Shown one piece after another: positions 43,931 through 56,210 of a DNA stretch of 64,000 bases. How positions within the stretch are numbered: the first letter of the stretch is position 1; every line of letters begins with the position of its first letter. Source of the stretch: Paragonimus westermani (Eukaryota; Platyhelminthes; Trematoda; Plagiorchiida; Troglotrematidae). Under the pieces are notes generated by a model. It saw only the letters and a list, made by a program, of their open reading frames with translations, ran no database searches and was not told the DNA's origin. Where the stretch lies: assembly GCA_008508345.1 (NCBI GenBank), contig QNGE01000138.1, forward strand, positions 198,538-262,537, in the 5' to 3' direction. The position numbers and the translations under genes were made by a program.

Positions 43931-44240
43931 GTAGTAACTGTGTCTCCTCTCGAGACGATCGGACAACCTGATCATTGCTCACAAGCGAGGGTGGTTGGGC
44001 GTTCGGATTTGATAATTCGGTCGTGCCTAATGTGAGGTCAATGGCGCAGTGGTCAGTACGGTTGCCTCATGAGTGAAATGGCCGGAGTTCAAATCCCGGC
44101 CGTGGCAGGGATATGCACTACTGACCAGCTCTAATGTGAGCAAAACTCGAGTCTGGTGCTTCTTTTTGAAAGAGTTTGGCTGGAAAGTCTATCTGAATGC
44201 GAACGCTACGATCAAATGTGAGTGATGGTCAACTTGAAAA
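43931..44240 (+). mobile_element. Right arm of SINE palindrome (family 1 SINE, plus strand, plus 40-base flank)
   Basis: It starts gtagtaactgtgtctcctct, then cgagacgatcggacaacctg, then the SINE with its A box (tggcgcagtgg at about 44042) and B box (gagttcaaatcc). It ends in caacttgaaa. The 40 bases ahead of the SINE are shared with the left arm but not with the copy at 4850. The unit as a whole was therefore inverted and duplicated, rather than two SINEs landing by chance. Confidence 0.85.
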
Positions 44241-44260
44241 CTCCTGTAATTACTTTCAAC

Positions 44261-47200
44261 CAATAGTATATGCTATAGATCATACGCAAGGGAGACGGTG
44301 GCTGCAACCTCTGTTGTTCACAGTACTCCCATTCTTGATTAAGTGCATATGTGGACTACAGAGAAACCAACATGTACTGACACCGTCCCAGGATTGTCCA
44401 GGCTGTACGAGGTTATCGCTTTGGAAGGTGAAGTAAAACAGCAACCGATTAAATTGCATTGCATTAAGGTAGCCTGTTTTGAAAGTAAAATGCAACCGTC
44501 ATTTACCTATGAGTAGTGTTCTGTCAGCTGAGATGCTGAAAGCCCCATTGAAAACTCTACAGCTAACGGAAGCCTGAGAGAAAATGGCTTCAAAGCTAAA
44601 GAGCAGAGGTAAGGTTTGATAGTAGTTTTCCAACTACGGGCCCGTCTACTTCATGTTTATAGTCCAGAAATCATTGATAACACTGTAAAGACAATTCGTT
44701 ACAAATCAGTTTGTCTTCACGGAGCGTCTAACAACCAACCATGTACGTTCTGTTAACAGACAAGTTTCACAGTTGTCCTAACTTTTCTTATGATGGACAA
44801 CATAGCAGCAAAACATTTTGCAGCGCACTAAGCACTGCTGTATAGATTCCGGAAGGGCGTTTGCATCAGCAAACAAACGAAAAGCACGGATGTTAACCCG
44901 CTGTCATAGCAATACATCATGTATGCAGGTCGAAGAGTGAGAAATTCAGTGCATTACTGGTGCTTGATAAAGTGCCCCAGGAGCTAGCTTGTTGGTTGTT
45001 ACTGTCCACACATTTGTGAAATTATCATCACGGAGAGTCCGAAGTTCACAAATTAGTGTCAAAGGAATTAAAGCCGGTGTTGTATCACCGAAACGTAATT
45101 TTATCACAGGATCTCAGCAGGCCGCGTCACTAAAATCCAGAAATGAAGTCTCCGTTTATGTTGTTGACTTGCAGTGTGTTGATAGAAACTGAACCAACGA
45201 CCTCACCCATAACTGTACAAAGGATCCACGAGACAAGAGTAACGCAAAGAAAATGCACAACGCGGGATCTGATAAGCTAAGTTACCGGGAATTTCAGAAT
45301 GGGTATTCAAAGTGAAAACGCAGAGTATAACGTCAACCACAGACCACGGACTTGCCGCCCTCATGCACAGCGGTTAAACGACAATACTTGGAGCACAATA
45401 CCCCTTCCTACAGCAAGTTGGTTTTATGTCAGTGAGGACACCGCCAGTTAATAGGGTGCATTGCGGATAATATAACGACGAAAGAGACAAGTATGTTACA
45501 AATGTGAAATCCTCGGTGTTCAGAAGTAAAGGCGCACATAAGAAATATATGGGTTGTTGAAATAGACCTTCGGAGTATCATTAAATTCCTGTATCACAAA
45601 TAGGATAGGACCGTCGAGAACCAAGAACCGCAACTAAAAAACTAGTGATCACATCCAGCGCTGACACTGAGCAAGTAAATAATTGGAAGTAAACGTCATC
45701 ACAAGTGATCGACAAAACTCCGGCGGTGGGATCCAGACAATTCTTAACAGGTGCTAGCCGAAAGTGTGTTCAGGAATGAAAATCAGCTAAAAATGAAAGA
45801 CCTTTCATTTTTCGTTTTAGATAAGTTGTCTGTTCGTTGTGCGATGTTCCTAGTGTTTTGTTTTGTAGACGACAATTCCACTGAAACTGCCAACAAATTT
45901 ACTAAATGAAGGGATTTTTCTAATTTCTACAGAGTAAGTTGAAAGAATATCACTTAGGTAGTAATGTGATGGAAAAGCTGGTAGCTGGACTCTTCATTTT
46001 GTCATCTGTAACTTTTTGATTCAGTATGTGACAAACCTGACAAACCTGAAAAGATCCCATTTCTTTTATGACCGCATTCAGATCTCCTAGCAATAGTGAT
46101 GAACAATCACTTCAATACATTTCATTAAGTATAGTGTTCAGTAAGCACGCTTACATCTTAAGACCCGAACCACTGAGCATGAATCTGTTTGTTTTCTTGC
46201 TGTCCAACACTTCGTAAACTCTGTGTATATCTTTTTCTGATTACTACAGCTAACTTTGATAATAACGTGAAATTACGAATTTGACCACCTTTTATGTGAA
46301 TGTTTGTTGAGAAGTGGTTTGCAGTCAACCCTACAGGTGCGGATGAAAACCCCATTTTGGAGATAGTTGTGGCCGTTGACTATTTTAATAGCTACCAATT
46401 CAAAATTGGTAGTGATTTTTATGCTAGATTTGAGACCAGTGTGTACAAATTGATTTACATGTTGAATAAGCAATAAAACGAAGATACAGCATAGTATTTG
46501 AAACGCCGTACTCTTTGTCTTTGAAGGAAGACCCTTTTTTTTATCATTACTAAAGGTGCGTAACGCTTTATGGCAGTCACTCACCAAAAACTGAACCAAC
46601 ATTTGGAATGAAATAAATGAATAACTGTCCAAAAAATGTCAAGACCTGACAAGTTCATTCAGACTTCTGTCGACTTTACACAATTACGAAGTGACTCTAA
46701 CATCCTGGTTGCGTACGGTCAAGGCAAATATTCGATTTTCACTGCAGAGGAGTATAAGGCAATACAGATTTTCAACCGATTAAACAGCATCTGATATGCT
46801 GATAATGAGAGATTTCAGTTTATGTCTACAGATACGGATTCAATAAATTTTATTTGAACTGGATTTCTAACTTACATAACATCAAGACTAAGTTTGAGAA
46901 AGCCCGATGACGCCATTTCATGTATGTCGGTTTGATCCATTTATGTTTTGCCCTAAAATCAAAAGTTGTCCTAAGGATTGTCTGAAATACTTCACTGGAG
47001 CCGACCTGAGTGCTCAAACCTAGTTTTGTTGAGAAAGACCAACCTCACTTGAAATGCATTCGCTCCAAGTTCGGGAGCCTATGTTTATTTTTACGCTATA
47101 TTTTGAGATGGCTAGTACTTTAGCCATGTATGTGTAACTTTGATTAAATTTTCTACTCAGCATTCGAAGCAATTATACGTTTAAACTAGAAGAAGATTAG

Positions 47201-49299
47201 GGTGACAACATAATTTCTCGTGTATGCCTCCAAATTCTGCAACATCCGACTGAATACTACTACACGTTTAGACTATTTATTCGTGTAGGATTCTCTTAAC
47301 CCGATGGTAATTTCTTTTGATGTGATGTGGTGCAATTGTGGGAAAAAATCAAAGCACATCCCTTAGTTTGTCCATCAACATATTGAACTTGCTCAAAACA
47401 GTTATAAGCAAGTTTCTCAAAACTCTGCTTCAATTTTTGCTTTGATCAGAATAAAACTGTTTGGGTTCCCTTTATCAGTCGGTGAAACTTCTCCCAACTT
47501 TTAAGCTTCTGGTTATTTGTGTTCTTTTATCAACAGCGCACGTCTAAGAAAACAACAAAGGAAATGCATTCCAGTTGCAATTTCATCCAACTTCAGGCGT
47601 GGTTTATTTCTCATACAACGTTTTGTTAATATGACCCGTACTTTTTCTCATAACAGGAGCCATCTGACTAAACGTGTCGCCGCGAGGCAAATTCTTGGAA
47701 ACAACTGCACTGCAAGCCACTGTAGACCACTATATTTTCGATCCTCCGACGCACAACCTTGGATGACTGCGATGAATGTGGAACATGCTACCGGACAACA
47801 CTCACTCTGGCTTAACGATTTTGTTGTCTTTTGTGTGCTATTCTTTATTACTCTACGATCATCTCATCATGAGATATTGGTATATCTCTTCTTCACCAGT
47901 GCATCTATGTACGTTGATCGTCTTCACAAATAGTCAGTTGATAGTTAGCTGGACCACTGTATAACTACTGTAGACTAATAATTTTCGTGCATCGTTCCAT
48001 TATTTTTTTGTAAGGCCGCTTCCAATGCTTAACAATTCAGTGAACGCTGATCATAGAGTAACGCAAACTGTTGTGCCGAAATGCTCTGAGCTTATCGCAC
48101 ATGGTTTCACCAAACTAAAACCATGTTCTCCGTTTCATAAACAAACTGAAAAATTAAAATCCATACTGCAGGCAGTCACCCTATCAGTTGTTTAATCGGA
48201 AATCGTGACCTTGTAGAAATGTGTTCCATCCGACCTTTCGTCAAACTTCTCCCTCCTTCTCAAGAGAACTATCAAAATATGCATTGGAAATTAGCAACTA
48301 AGATTGCTATGACGTCAGGTTAACTATTTTCAGTGAGCTCACTTCCCAGATTTTAGACAAATTTAACATATTAAAGACATTCTATGCTCACGCGAACTAA
48401 GCGATGCAGCTCTTAGTGGAAGCTTTCATCGTCTGTGTACACATATTCACTGAAGTGAACGGCCAAATTAGACCAGAATACTGTCAGCCACAGCCGGTGA
48501 GGCATTTAAGACTTTTCAAAAAACGCAAAAAATTTTGTTAATTGACAGAGTCGAAATTTTGATTCCACAAATTAGTAATGATACAAAAGCATTTACCGAG
48601 GCAATGAACGGCCACAAAGGAGTATGTGCGAGGGCTACAGTGTCAAAGCCTGCACAGTTCTCAGAAGATATCAGAGGTGCTCGTGTGTGTCACAAATTCC
48701 AGGCAATCGGGTACGCTCCCAACCAGCGATTAGCAAGCTCACATCGTCTGAAAACTCACCTCTGTTAATATGTTTTAGTAAATGCATAAGTTACCTCCAT
48801 TATTAATGGCTTTCGGCAACCAGAATCAAAATTCAAATGGAATTGTGAGTTTTTTTAGCAGACTCGGCGCATATCGTGGGGAAATTGTAAGGTCTAGTAA
48901 AAAGCCAAGACGCAGTAATTTACGAAATCCCCTGGAGAATCGAACGCTCTGATCAGCTGGTACGAGAGAAGACTCGGAATATGTACCGTACTAGCGATAC
49001 GCGTTAGCAGTAAGCCCACAAGCAAACAAATTGGTCACGCGTATTAAGCAAACAGCAGGCAAACACCTCCACAGTCATGTGTGCAACGTTGATAAGCATT
49101 TTGCACATAATACAGTAGACAGGCTGAAGTTGTTCCTGGATACCAAAGTGCCTCCTTCTAAGCAGATTATATAAGCGCAACTTCAGGAATTCCACGAGGA
49201 TAACTCTGGCTAGCAAGTGTTGCGCTCTTTTGCTGTCCAACCAAATCTGTAATCAGACGGCGATGGATAAAACACTTCTAAGACACCGCAGTTCCACCA
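44261..49299. other. Intergenic stretch, nothing firmly identified
   Basis: Five kilobases with short open frames only. The longest, 47517-47933 (plus, 138 codons), is rich in basic residues, then hydrophobic, and fits no family I know. Sequence at 44520-45100 has faint reverse-transcriptase flavour, too weak to call. No RNA gene seen. Confidence 0.4.
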
Positions 49300-50149
49300 A
49301 CACTAACGTCAACTGATCCCGGCAATTTTGTGCCCAATTTTCTACATCATGTTATTGAATGGAATGAAAAACCTTACAAAAGCTCGGGTTTTGGGGCCCA
49401 GATAATAAAAGATACATCCATGTCGCAGACAGAGCTAGAAGTTCAAAGATTTGTCAATACAGACTTAGGTAGAGTAATAAATAATCAAGTATATGCGATT
49501 GCAAATATGAAACAGACAGCAGGTTAGAAACATTATAAAGCTATGTGAAACTTCTCTATGGTTTTTCAAGAAGTACGAATGACAGACCAGTTCTGGTCAA
49601 CTACAGTCAACGAAAGCCTCAAATTGGTAGGAAGATGAGGATTGTATCGAAGATAGAAGTTCAAGACACTGCTGAAGACATTCGAAAGGCTACAACGAAC
49701 CGAATGCTCTCCAGTTTGAAGAAGTGTCAATCTGGCTTCTTACTGCAGTTCGGATATACTTCGCGGACAACTTCCTGGTATATGAGTACCGTGAGGTTAC
49801 CACCTTCTAAAGTAAACGCTGCAATAGGCAGCATGAAAAAAGGAATCACCCTGCAAAAACTGGAGCGACTGGTCACAAACATACCTGATTAATAATGTTA
49901 AACTCGCTTGATTAAATTAGCTAGCGTAGACTAAAACATGTGGCCCACCATAGGGTTCATGAAGCGCTAGACACGCTTGAGACGATTGGAACTGAGTCCA
50001 CAGATTGCAGAGGATCCTCTGCACTGTTAGACATTGATGAGCGTAGCGACTATAATAAATGTTGTTATTTACAGTTGCATTCATGTGTACATTTTGAGGA
50101 TTTTATTTTTTAATGCCTTTGTTTTTCACTTGTTTTGCTCATTTTCATG
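49300..50149 (+). other. Two adjacent unassigned open frames
   Basis: Frames at 49330-49527 (65 codons) and 49545-49892 (115 codons) on the plus strand run nearly end to end and have ordinary amino acid content (for example GRKMRIVSKIEVQDTAEDIR). I recognise no domain. They precede a LINE fragment and may be part of a decayed element or chance. Confidence 0.3.
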
Positions 50150-51436
50150 GAAAGTCTATCTTGTTGGTTTTGTCGAGGCTTTTGACCGTGTTCCACAGGG
50201 ACCCATGAAACACAAACTGGAAGCCCATGATATTCGAGGTGAAGTTCTACGCTTGATTGCCTCTTATCTTGATAACAGAGCTTTCGGAGTTAAGACCAGA
50301 TCATACCTTTCGTCCCACTCTCCAAATTCTACGGGAGTAACCCAATGGTCAATGCTAGGTTCTCTGTTATTCCTCGTTTACATCAACGACCCTCCGGATA
50401 ATATTTCCAGCATCGCCGTCTTATACGCAGATGATCTAAAAATCTGAAATGCCACTGATCCCAGTCCACTACAGATTGATCTTGACGCGACAAATCGCTG
50501 GTCGGACGATACGAGCTCTCCACTAAATGGCAACACGTGTGCTCACATGTCACTCAGTGGAGATTCTTAAAATGCCTTTATGATCTATTGTGTGTTTAGC
50601 ACGGTGGATATATCATGAAAATTGTTCTGAAGAGAGATCTGGGCATCCGGTTGTCGTCTAACTTGTCCTTCGCTGATTACCATGAGATGGCGATAAAAAC
50701 GTGGTTTGCTGCTCTCAGAATTATTGAGCGCACTTTCCCCGCATAGACAAGAAGGCGCTTCAAAAGCTCCATGGGGTTCATATAAGGCTGGTCTTGCAGT
50801 ATATGAATCAAGTCGTGTGTACCGGCCTGAAAAAGACATCAATTGTTCAGCGTGTTCAGCGCGCGGCCATGGAGCTAGTTGCGGGCCCGAATGATGTCAC
50901 TTACGAGTCTCGACTTGAGATTCTTGGTGTGCATCCAAATGAACTTCGATAACTCTGAGATAATGTAATGCTGACACGCTTCTTTGGAGTGGGTCTCATT
51001 GAATAGTTCTTCGCTGTAGCGAATGACGAAGCCCGGCGAGGACATGACAGAAGGCTTTTCAAATTTCGTCCTCGCACCATCCTTAAACGTCAGTCAATTT
51101 CTTACAGAGTTGTTAACCGCTGGAATAGCCCTCCTTCTTAGGTCGTCAGCAGAGCTCCTAGGGATCGTCTCAAAGATTTTCTTGATTCCCACATATTTGA
51201 AATTTCATTATGCCAGTAATCTTACTCCGTTCTTGACAGAACAGAGTAAAATTGCACTGAGTATTCGGTGTACTCCCCAACAACGATGCTACGCTTTCAG
51301 TGCTATGCTTTCGATAATCGCCTTTCAGGTCAACAGAAGCCCACTGAGACCGAACAAGGAAAACCGATTGGATTCGGGGACCTAGGGCCCCTGCCTCGAA
51401 CCCGCATGTATCAATCGCCGTATCGCTTAATCGCTG
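50150..51436 (+). mobile_element. CR1-like LINE copy A, 5'-truncated, broken reverse transcriptase to 3' end
   Basis: It begins inside the reverse transcriptase at motif A (VGFVEAFDRVPQGP), then LDNRAFGVKTRSYLS and GVTQWSMLGSLLFLVYIND (motif B; Gln-Gly altered to Gln-Trp). YADDLKI (motif C) stands at about 50428. Several stops and frameshifts follow through the C-terminal part (KKTSIVQRVQRAAMELVAGP, DVTYESRLEILGVHP, YRVVNRWNS). The 3' end is three 8-base units at 51413-51436 (aatcgccg, tatcgctt, aatcgctg). It is a dead copy, related to copies B-E by shared protein and 3' UTR. Confidence 0.83.
51413..51436 (+). repeat. CR1-type octamer tail of LINE copy A
   Basis: Three imperfect 8-base units close to aatcgctg directly after the shared 3' UTR. 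CR1 elements are known to end in short tandem octamers rather than poly(A). Confidence 0.65.
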
Positions 51437-52398
51437 TTTTAGTCAGACTTCCCATTTTGTAATATCCGTCAGGGGGCTAAAAACAAAACGCGCTTCGTGC
51501 CTTGCTAGCTGGAAATTTTTCACCGTGCGCACTATTTTCCAGGGCCAACGAGCTGAGTCTTTGTTTTTCATTGTCGGTCGGTTATCGATAGTGGGTGCCA
51601 ACTGGGCATCATTGTGTTGGATCAGTTCCAACTGGAGCTGAGCCGATCAGTCAGCTTATCAGTAACTGAATATGTTCATGTTAACGTGAGCCTATTCAGG
51701 CATTGAGGAGCTGATTCAGCAGATTGTTGTGTTCGATGGACATATATTTAAGGTCTATGACATCAGAGATAATTTCATGCTACTTGTGAGTTGCATTTAA
51801 CTTGCAAGCTACGACCAACGCAAACGGTTGTAGTGATACATATATTACCCATAACCTACAACTAGAGAATTCCGAGAAAGCCCATGACTATCGAGGAAAA
51901 ATTAAAAACACTCCATGCAAACGCCTGCATAGAAAACAGAATCAGGTCAATAATACTCGATTCTTCACGTATACATGCTTATTTTACGAAAATTGTACAT
52001 GTATTAAATAGTAGTATTCCGTTGTTCGAACTAATAACGGCTGAATTCTGTCGCCAACCATGTGCATACATTCAACTGAATATAACTCCAAAACATGCAA
52101 CAATGTAACGAATGAATTCCAAACTTTACGTACCTTGCTGAAGGCATCTTTTGTAATCCAAACAATCTGTATTGCGCGGACTAAATATGAAAATGACAGT
52201 TCATGCAAAATTAGCACATAAAACAAGCAATGGCTAACCGCATTGATTTCGCCGTTTTATGTGCGGGCTTGATGCCAGAAAGCCAAACCAGTTTGATTCA
52301 TTCGGCTTGTCTGTTTCAACATCCGGCATGTGTCTCGTAATTCGACAGACTTTTATTTAATCCATGGAAATGAGTGAAGCAACACTCTGTGAAGCTAC
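51437..52398. other. Spacer between LINE copy A and the long minus-strand LINE
   Basis: About 960 bases. The stretch 51590-51690 (gagccgatcagtcagcttat) has loose similarity to 11190-11220 in intron 10. No gene is recognised. Confidence 0.4.
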
Positions 52399-52418
52399 AT
52401 TCAGCGATTCAGAGATTC
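52399..52418 (-). repeat. CR1-type octamer tail of the minus-strand LINE
   Basis: On the minus strand the 3' UTR ends gaatctctgaatcgctgaat, two to three 8-base units close to aatcgctg, as in copies A and B. Confidence 0.6.
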
Positions 52419-52762
52419 GTAAACGGATTCGAGGCTGGGGCTTAATCTAACCCGGACTCAGTCAGTTTGTTCGTTACGATGTCCGGTGGTTTTCTGTTCA
52501 CTTGAAAAGCAGCCGTTGAAAACAGGGTTTAGCGCCGCTCTCGTGGGTTAGATAAAGTATCAAGAACAGAGTAAAAGAACAATCCAGCAGAACAGGATAG
52601 ATTATTAATCTAAATTTCAAATTTTAACTCCAGGACATGGTGAAGGCCAGTGCCTGTTGAAGTCCCGATGCTTGACTGGTGTGATCCGGAGATTGACCAG
52701 ACTGCGTTTTCTGTTGATGTGTTCAGTGGTGGTCTAAGGGTAGGAACAGAAGAGAAGGAGTA

Positions 52763-53296
52763 TCAAAACAGAGTAGGAAAAAGGTGGTTCCAATATTTTT
52801 CTAGCTCTCTTTTAAATATATCTAAGCTGTTGGCCTCGACAATCTTTGCGGGCAGCTTGTTCCACGAGTTGACTACTCTGTTAGTAAAGAAGTTATATCG
52901 GACAGCCAATCGTGATCTTGTTTTCTTGACTGTGAATCGATGGCCCCTTAAATCTCTGTTCTGACGCATCTCGAACAAACCTGCCATGGGGCTTATTCCA
53001 GCGTGGTGGGTAATATTGTACATTTCAATAAGGTCTCCTCTTACTCGCCTACGTTCGAGCGAAAATAAGTTCAACGAAGTTAGTCGGTCTTGGTAGTCTA
53101 GACCCTTCATACCCCATACCATACGTATGGCGAACTTTTGTACTTTTTCGAGGGCGGCTATATCCCTTTTGAGATATGGTGCCCAAGCTTGGACACAATA
53201 TTCCAAGTGGGGGCGAACTATAGCCGAGTACAGTGAAGTGAACACTGCTGGACAGCGGTTAGCGATCGCCGCGCTTTTGTCGCGGATGCGGTACAC
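52763..53296 (-). pseudogene. LINE ORF2, C-terminal region
   Basis: 177 codons: YRIRDKSAAIANRCPAVFTS, YSAIVRPHLEYCVQAWAPYL (the CR1-family LYxxLVRPxLEYA pattern), LEKVQKFAIRMVWGM and YNFFTNRVVNSWNKLPAKIV, ending FPTLF. This is the usual end of CR1/L2 ORF2. It is in a separate frame from the catalytic part at 53392-53688, about 95 bases away. Confidence 0.83.
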
Positions 53297-53389
53297 TGTG
53301 CAGATGGGGTAAACGCACTAGTGACTTGGATACCCAAGTATTTTGTTTGCTGCTTAGTTGTTAGTTCAGCTGTCTGTCCATATGCATCC

Positions 53390-54395
53390 TTTTAATACCT
53401 GGGCGTTGACTGGAGAGCTGTGGCGATGATATGACTCTTAAGAACGTTCAGCGGTAGATCCCACTTTAATGTCCATTCGCAAATTTTGAGAATGTCCCCT
53501 TGGAGAGCGGTCGAGTCCGACGAACTCCCGACCAGCTTTATATCGTCTGCATACAAATAACATGGACAGACTAAGTCGTTGGTCAGGTCGTTTTTGTATA
53601 CGAGGAAAAGCAAAGGGGCGAGGATTGATCCCTGAGGAATTCCACTTAACGAAGAACCTTTGTCCGACAGTACCCCTCTTACTCTCATCCAATACGACCT
53701 TCCAACTAGAAACGCCTGGATCCATCTGCAGATTCTAGTAGAGATTCTAGCGTGTTGGAGTTTTCAGCATAAAAGCCTGTGGTTGACAGAATCGAAAGCT
53801 TTCTGAAAATCCAGGTAGCACACCCCGACCCCTTCTCCTTTATCCAGTTCCTCCGTGACATTGTCTAAAAACGTCAGCAAATTGGTAAGACAAGATCTCC
53901 CCCTTGGGAAACCATGTTGAGGAGCTCCGAAGAATTTCTGTTCACAGAGAAACTTACCGATTCTCTCTCGTGATATTCGTTCAAAATTTTGCTGACAACA
54001 CTCGTCAGGCTTACTGGTCGGTAATTTCCATCTTCTGATCTGTTGCCATCTTTGAAGATGGAAATTACAATGGCTTCTTTCCAGTCTCTCATTACTGTCC
54101 CTGTTTGTAATGTGAGGTTGAACAGTTGGGCAAATGATGACGCCAACAATTTGGCCAGATGTCTCATGACTGCCGGATGGATGCGGTCAGGTCCTGCGGA
54201 CTTTGTGCTGTTTAGCTTGGATATCGCTTGCTCACCTTCGTGGGGCGTAATGATCTCATCCACCACGGGCACGCCCACGGCATTAAGCCGGTGCTCCGGT
54301 GCCTCGTTGTCTGAGCGATAAACACTGAAACTGAACGCGTCCGCTGTGCCCTTGTCCGTCGATATGATAACCCCGTTATAGGAGAGTGTGGTCAC
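53390..54395 (-). pseudogene. LINE ORF2, reverse transcriptase domain (frameshifted)
   Basis: The N-terminal part reads SAGPDRIHPAVMRHLAKLL, LQTGTVMRDWKEAIVISIFK and GNYRPVSLTSVVSKI. The frame shifts near 53990, and another frame continues with PQHGFPRGRSCLTNLLTFLD and motif A YLDFQKAFDSVNH. A stop and a second shift near 53720 follow. Motif B (LSGIPQGSILAPLLFLVY) and motif C (YLYADDIKLV) are intact in the frame at 53392-53688. Catalytic Asp residues are all present, so the inactivation is by frame breaks only. Confidence 0.83.
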
Positions 54396-54432
54396 AATCT
54401 CCTTTCTTAGAGAGGACCTGGACTGAGCATAT

Positions 54433-54433
54433 N
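54433..54433. other. Assembly joint (single N) inside the LINE
   Basis: The N lies between the endonuclease and reverse transcriptase frames. Linker codons expected there are missing, so sequence may have been lost at the join. Confidence 0.6.
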
Positions 54434-54478
54434 GTAAACCATGAAGCTTTTAAACCCCCTATGCTGCATATATGTTTT

Positions 54479-55486
54479 CTAAGCTATGTAATTACGTTGG
54501 ACAGCTCTCTTGACCTTGGGACGAATCCATGGCTTTCGACCTCTTCCTCCGACTTCTTTCAGAGGGACGTGCTTATCTGTAAGAACCCGGATGTTATCGA
54601 TGTGGATCGACCACAGACTGTCGACGTCTTCTACAGGGGTCGTTGGGTTCCAGGCCATCTTACCAGCTTTCAATATGAGTTTCTTGTTGTCTATTCGGTG
54701 AAACTGTTGCACCTTGTGTGCCTGCTTCACTAACAGGGAACACTGAAACGAAAAATAGATCGTCACGTGACCGCTCTTTCCCAGTGGTGCTGCAAGCCGT
54801 ACGTTTGTAACGTCCGTGCTGTGCCGAGTTAGGATCAGGTCTAGCACTGAGGCCTTCTGTCCGGGTAGGCATCTCGTGGCTATTTTCACATACTGTGTTA
54901 TTGCGAATCTGTTGACTAGGCCGAACAGCTTGTGGTCAAACCCACTGCCATTAACAGATCCCAGTGACCAGTTAGTTTTAGGAACATTAAAATCCCCCAA
55001 AACGAGCAGGCGATGGCCTGATTGACAAGCCGACTGGAATGATTCTATTAACACTTCGTCTTTCTCTAACGTTGCACCCGGGGTGCGGTACACCCCGAAG
55101 ACCATCAATGGATGTTCGACGTGAAGTAGGCAAACAGCGGTCTGAACACCCACGCAATTGCAGTTGTAGTTCACGAAAGACTGCCTTATAGAACGCTTGA
55201 TCAACAATAGGCAGCCGCCTCCGACTGCAGTGCTACGATCACTGCAATACCATCGGAACCTACGCGCCCAATCCCCCAGATCTGTTTCTTCTTTGAGCCA
55301 GGTTTCTGTGGAATAGATCGCAGTTTGCAGCTCATCTCTCTTGTTGAGCAGGCTGCATACATTCGCTTGCGTGCATTTTAGCTCTGACGATCTGACCATT
55401 TGCCTACTCCGCCATTTGGTCGTATCTAGTCCCTCGGAGGAAACCTCCGAGGTATAAATCCGATTTTTGGATGTAAGGATAAGCAC
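54479..55486 (-). pseudogene. LINE ORF2, apurinic-type endonuclease domain
   Basis: A 335-codon frame with the exonuclease-endonuclease-phosphatase order: QANVCSLLNKRDEL, STETWLKEE (catalytic Glu), GGGCLLLIKR, FGVYRTPGA, LVLGDFNVPKTNW (GDFN), VLDLILTR and GKSGHVTIYF. In the last motif the usual Ser-Asp-His is Ser-Gly-His, so the catalytic Asp is lost. The frame then closes just before the N at 54433. Its job was to nick target DNA for reverse transcription. Confidence 0.83.
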
Positions 55487-56210
55487 CAGCCCGTTTTAAA
55501 CCGTTTTTCTCTTCAGTGTTTGGCTTTTCAAGGCTGTGGTATCGACGTCTTGTTATCTTGGCGCTGCGTTTTGCTTCCTGACCCAGGTTTAAGCTAAGTC
55601 GTTCACTTATGACTCTTGGTGTAGCTGATATCACCCCATATGGGCCAGATTTGCTTTCCGTGGCTGTGTCTCCTTGGGCTTTTATGCCTGACATCCTCTG
55701 AGCTATTGTGTCAGCTTTGGATAGTGACAGATCCCGAATTTTGCGGTCTTGAAATTCAACTAGTAGTGGTCTGTGGCTGTTCGTTTGCGTGTTAGATGTG
55801 ATCCACCTACCGAGTCTGTGCGCTCTGCGCCATTTTGTCGCTGCGGGTAGTTCGGCGTTTCGCAAAACACTCAGAATTAGTTGTCTTTCCGAAGACCTCC
55901 TATGTTTACGATCCGGTATGACCGGTTCGGGGGTTTTAATAGTTATGTTCCTGTCTCTTTTCAGGGTGGCCTCATAGGAATTTTGTAACTGTCTAACTGT
56001 GTTAATCTGATTATGTAGAGAGGCCGTGACATTACGTAGATGGGCCTCGTGTTGCGCATTCCGTGCGAGAACCGCATCAAAGTTTGTCGGGCTATTGGGA
56101 CTGTGGTGCACACGATAAAGTACGGGCGTCCTGCTACCTTCCTTCAGTTGTCCCCTTGGCGTCGGCGCTATTGATTTTTCAGGTTTCGTAACTGTGCTAG
56201 TAGTTTGCAT
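55404..56210 (-). CDS. LINE ORF1 protein, 268 codons, intact
   Basis: First open frame of the minus-strand CR1-like element, overlapping the start of ORF2 by about 80 bases. Residues 45-95 (VLARNAQHEAHLRNV, NQINTVRQLQNSYEATLKRD) have a coiled-coil look. Residues 110-185 hold a conserved-looking block (ATKWRRAHRLGRW, SHRPLLVEFQDRKIRDLSLS), typical of ORF1 RNA-binding proteins in CR1/L2 elements. No CCHC zinc knuckle is present. Its role would be to package element RNA; with ORF2 broken it serves nothing in cis. Assignment is by position and resemblance. Confidence 0.65.
   Translation of the reverse strand: MQTTSTVTKPEKSIAPTPRGQLKEGSRTPVLYRVHHSPNSPTNFDAVLARNAQHEAHLRNVTASLHNQINTVRQLQNSYEATLKRDRNITIKTPEPVIPDRKHRRSSERQLILSVLRNAELPAATKWRRAHRLGRWITSNTQTNSHRPLLVEFQDRKIRDLSLSKADTIAQRMSGIKAQGDTATESKSGPYGVISATPRVISERLSLNLGQEAKRSAKITRRRYHSLEKPNTEEKNGLKRAGAYPYIQKSDLYLGGFLRGTRYDQMAE

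Larger units (their letters stand above)
43472..44259. repeat. Inverted repeat with 310-base arms, 101-base spacer and possible flanking duplication
   Basis: Arms are 43520-43829 and 43931-44240; the spacer is 43830-43930. Outside the arms, ctcctgtaaattact (43480-43494) and ctcctgtaattact (from about 44241) are near-identical in direct orientation. They could be a target-site duplication of the whole structure. Confidence 0.7.

Noticed and set aside
44520..45192. Possible reverse transcriptase fragment on the plus strand
   Set aside because: Only scattered residues resemble the family and no motif A, B or C can be placed.
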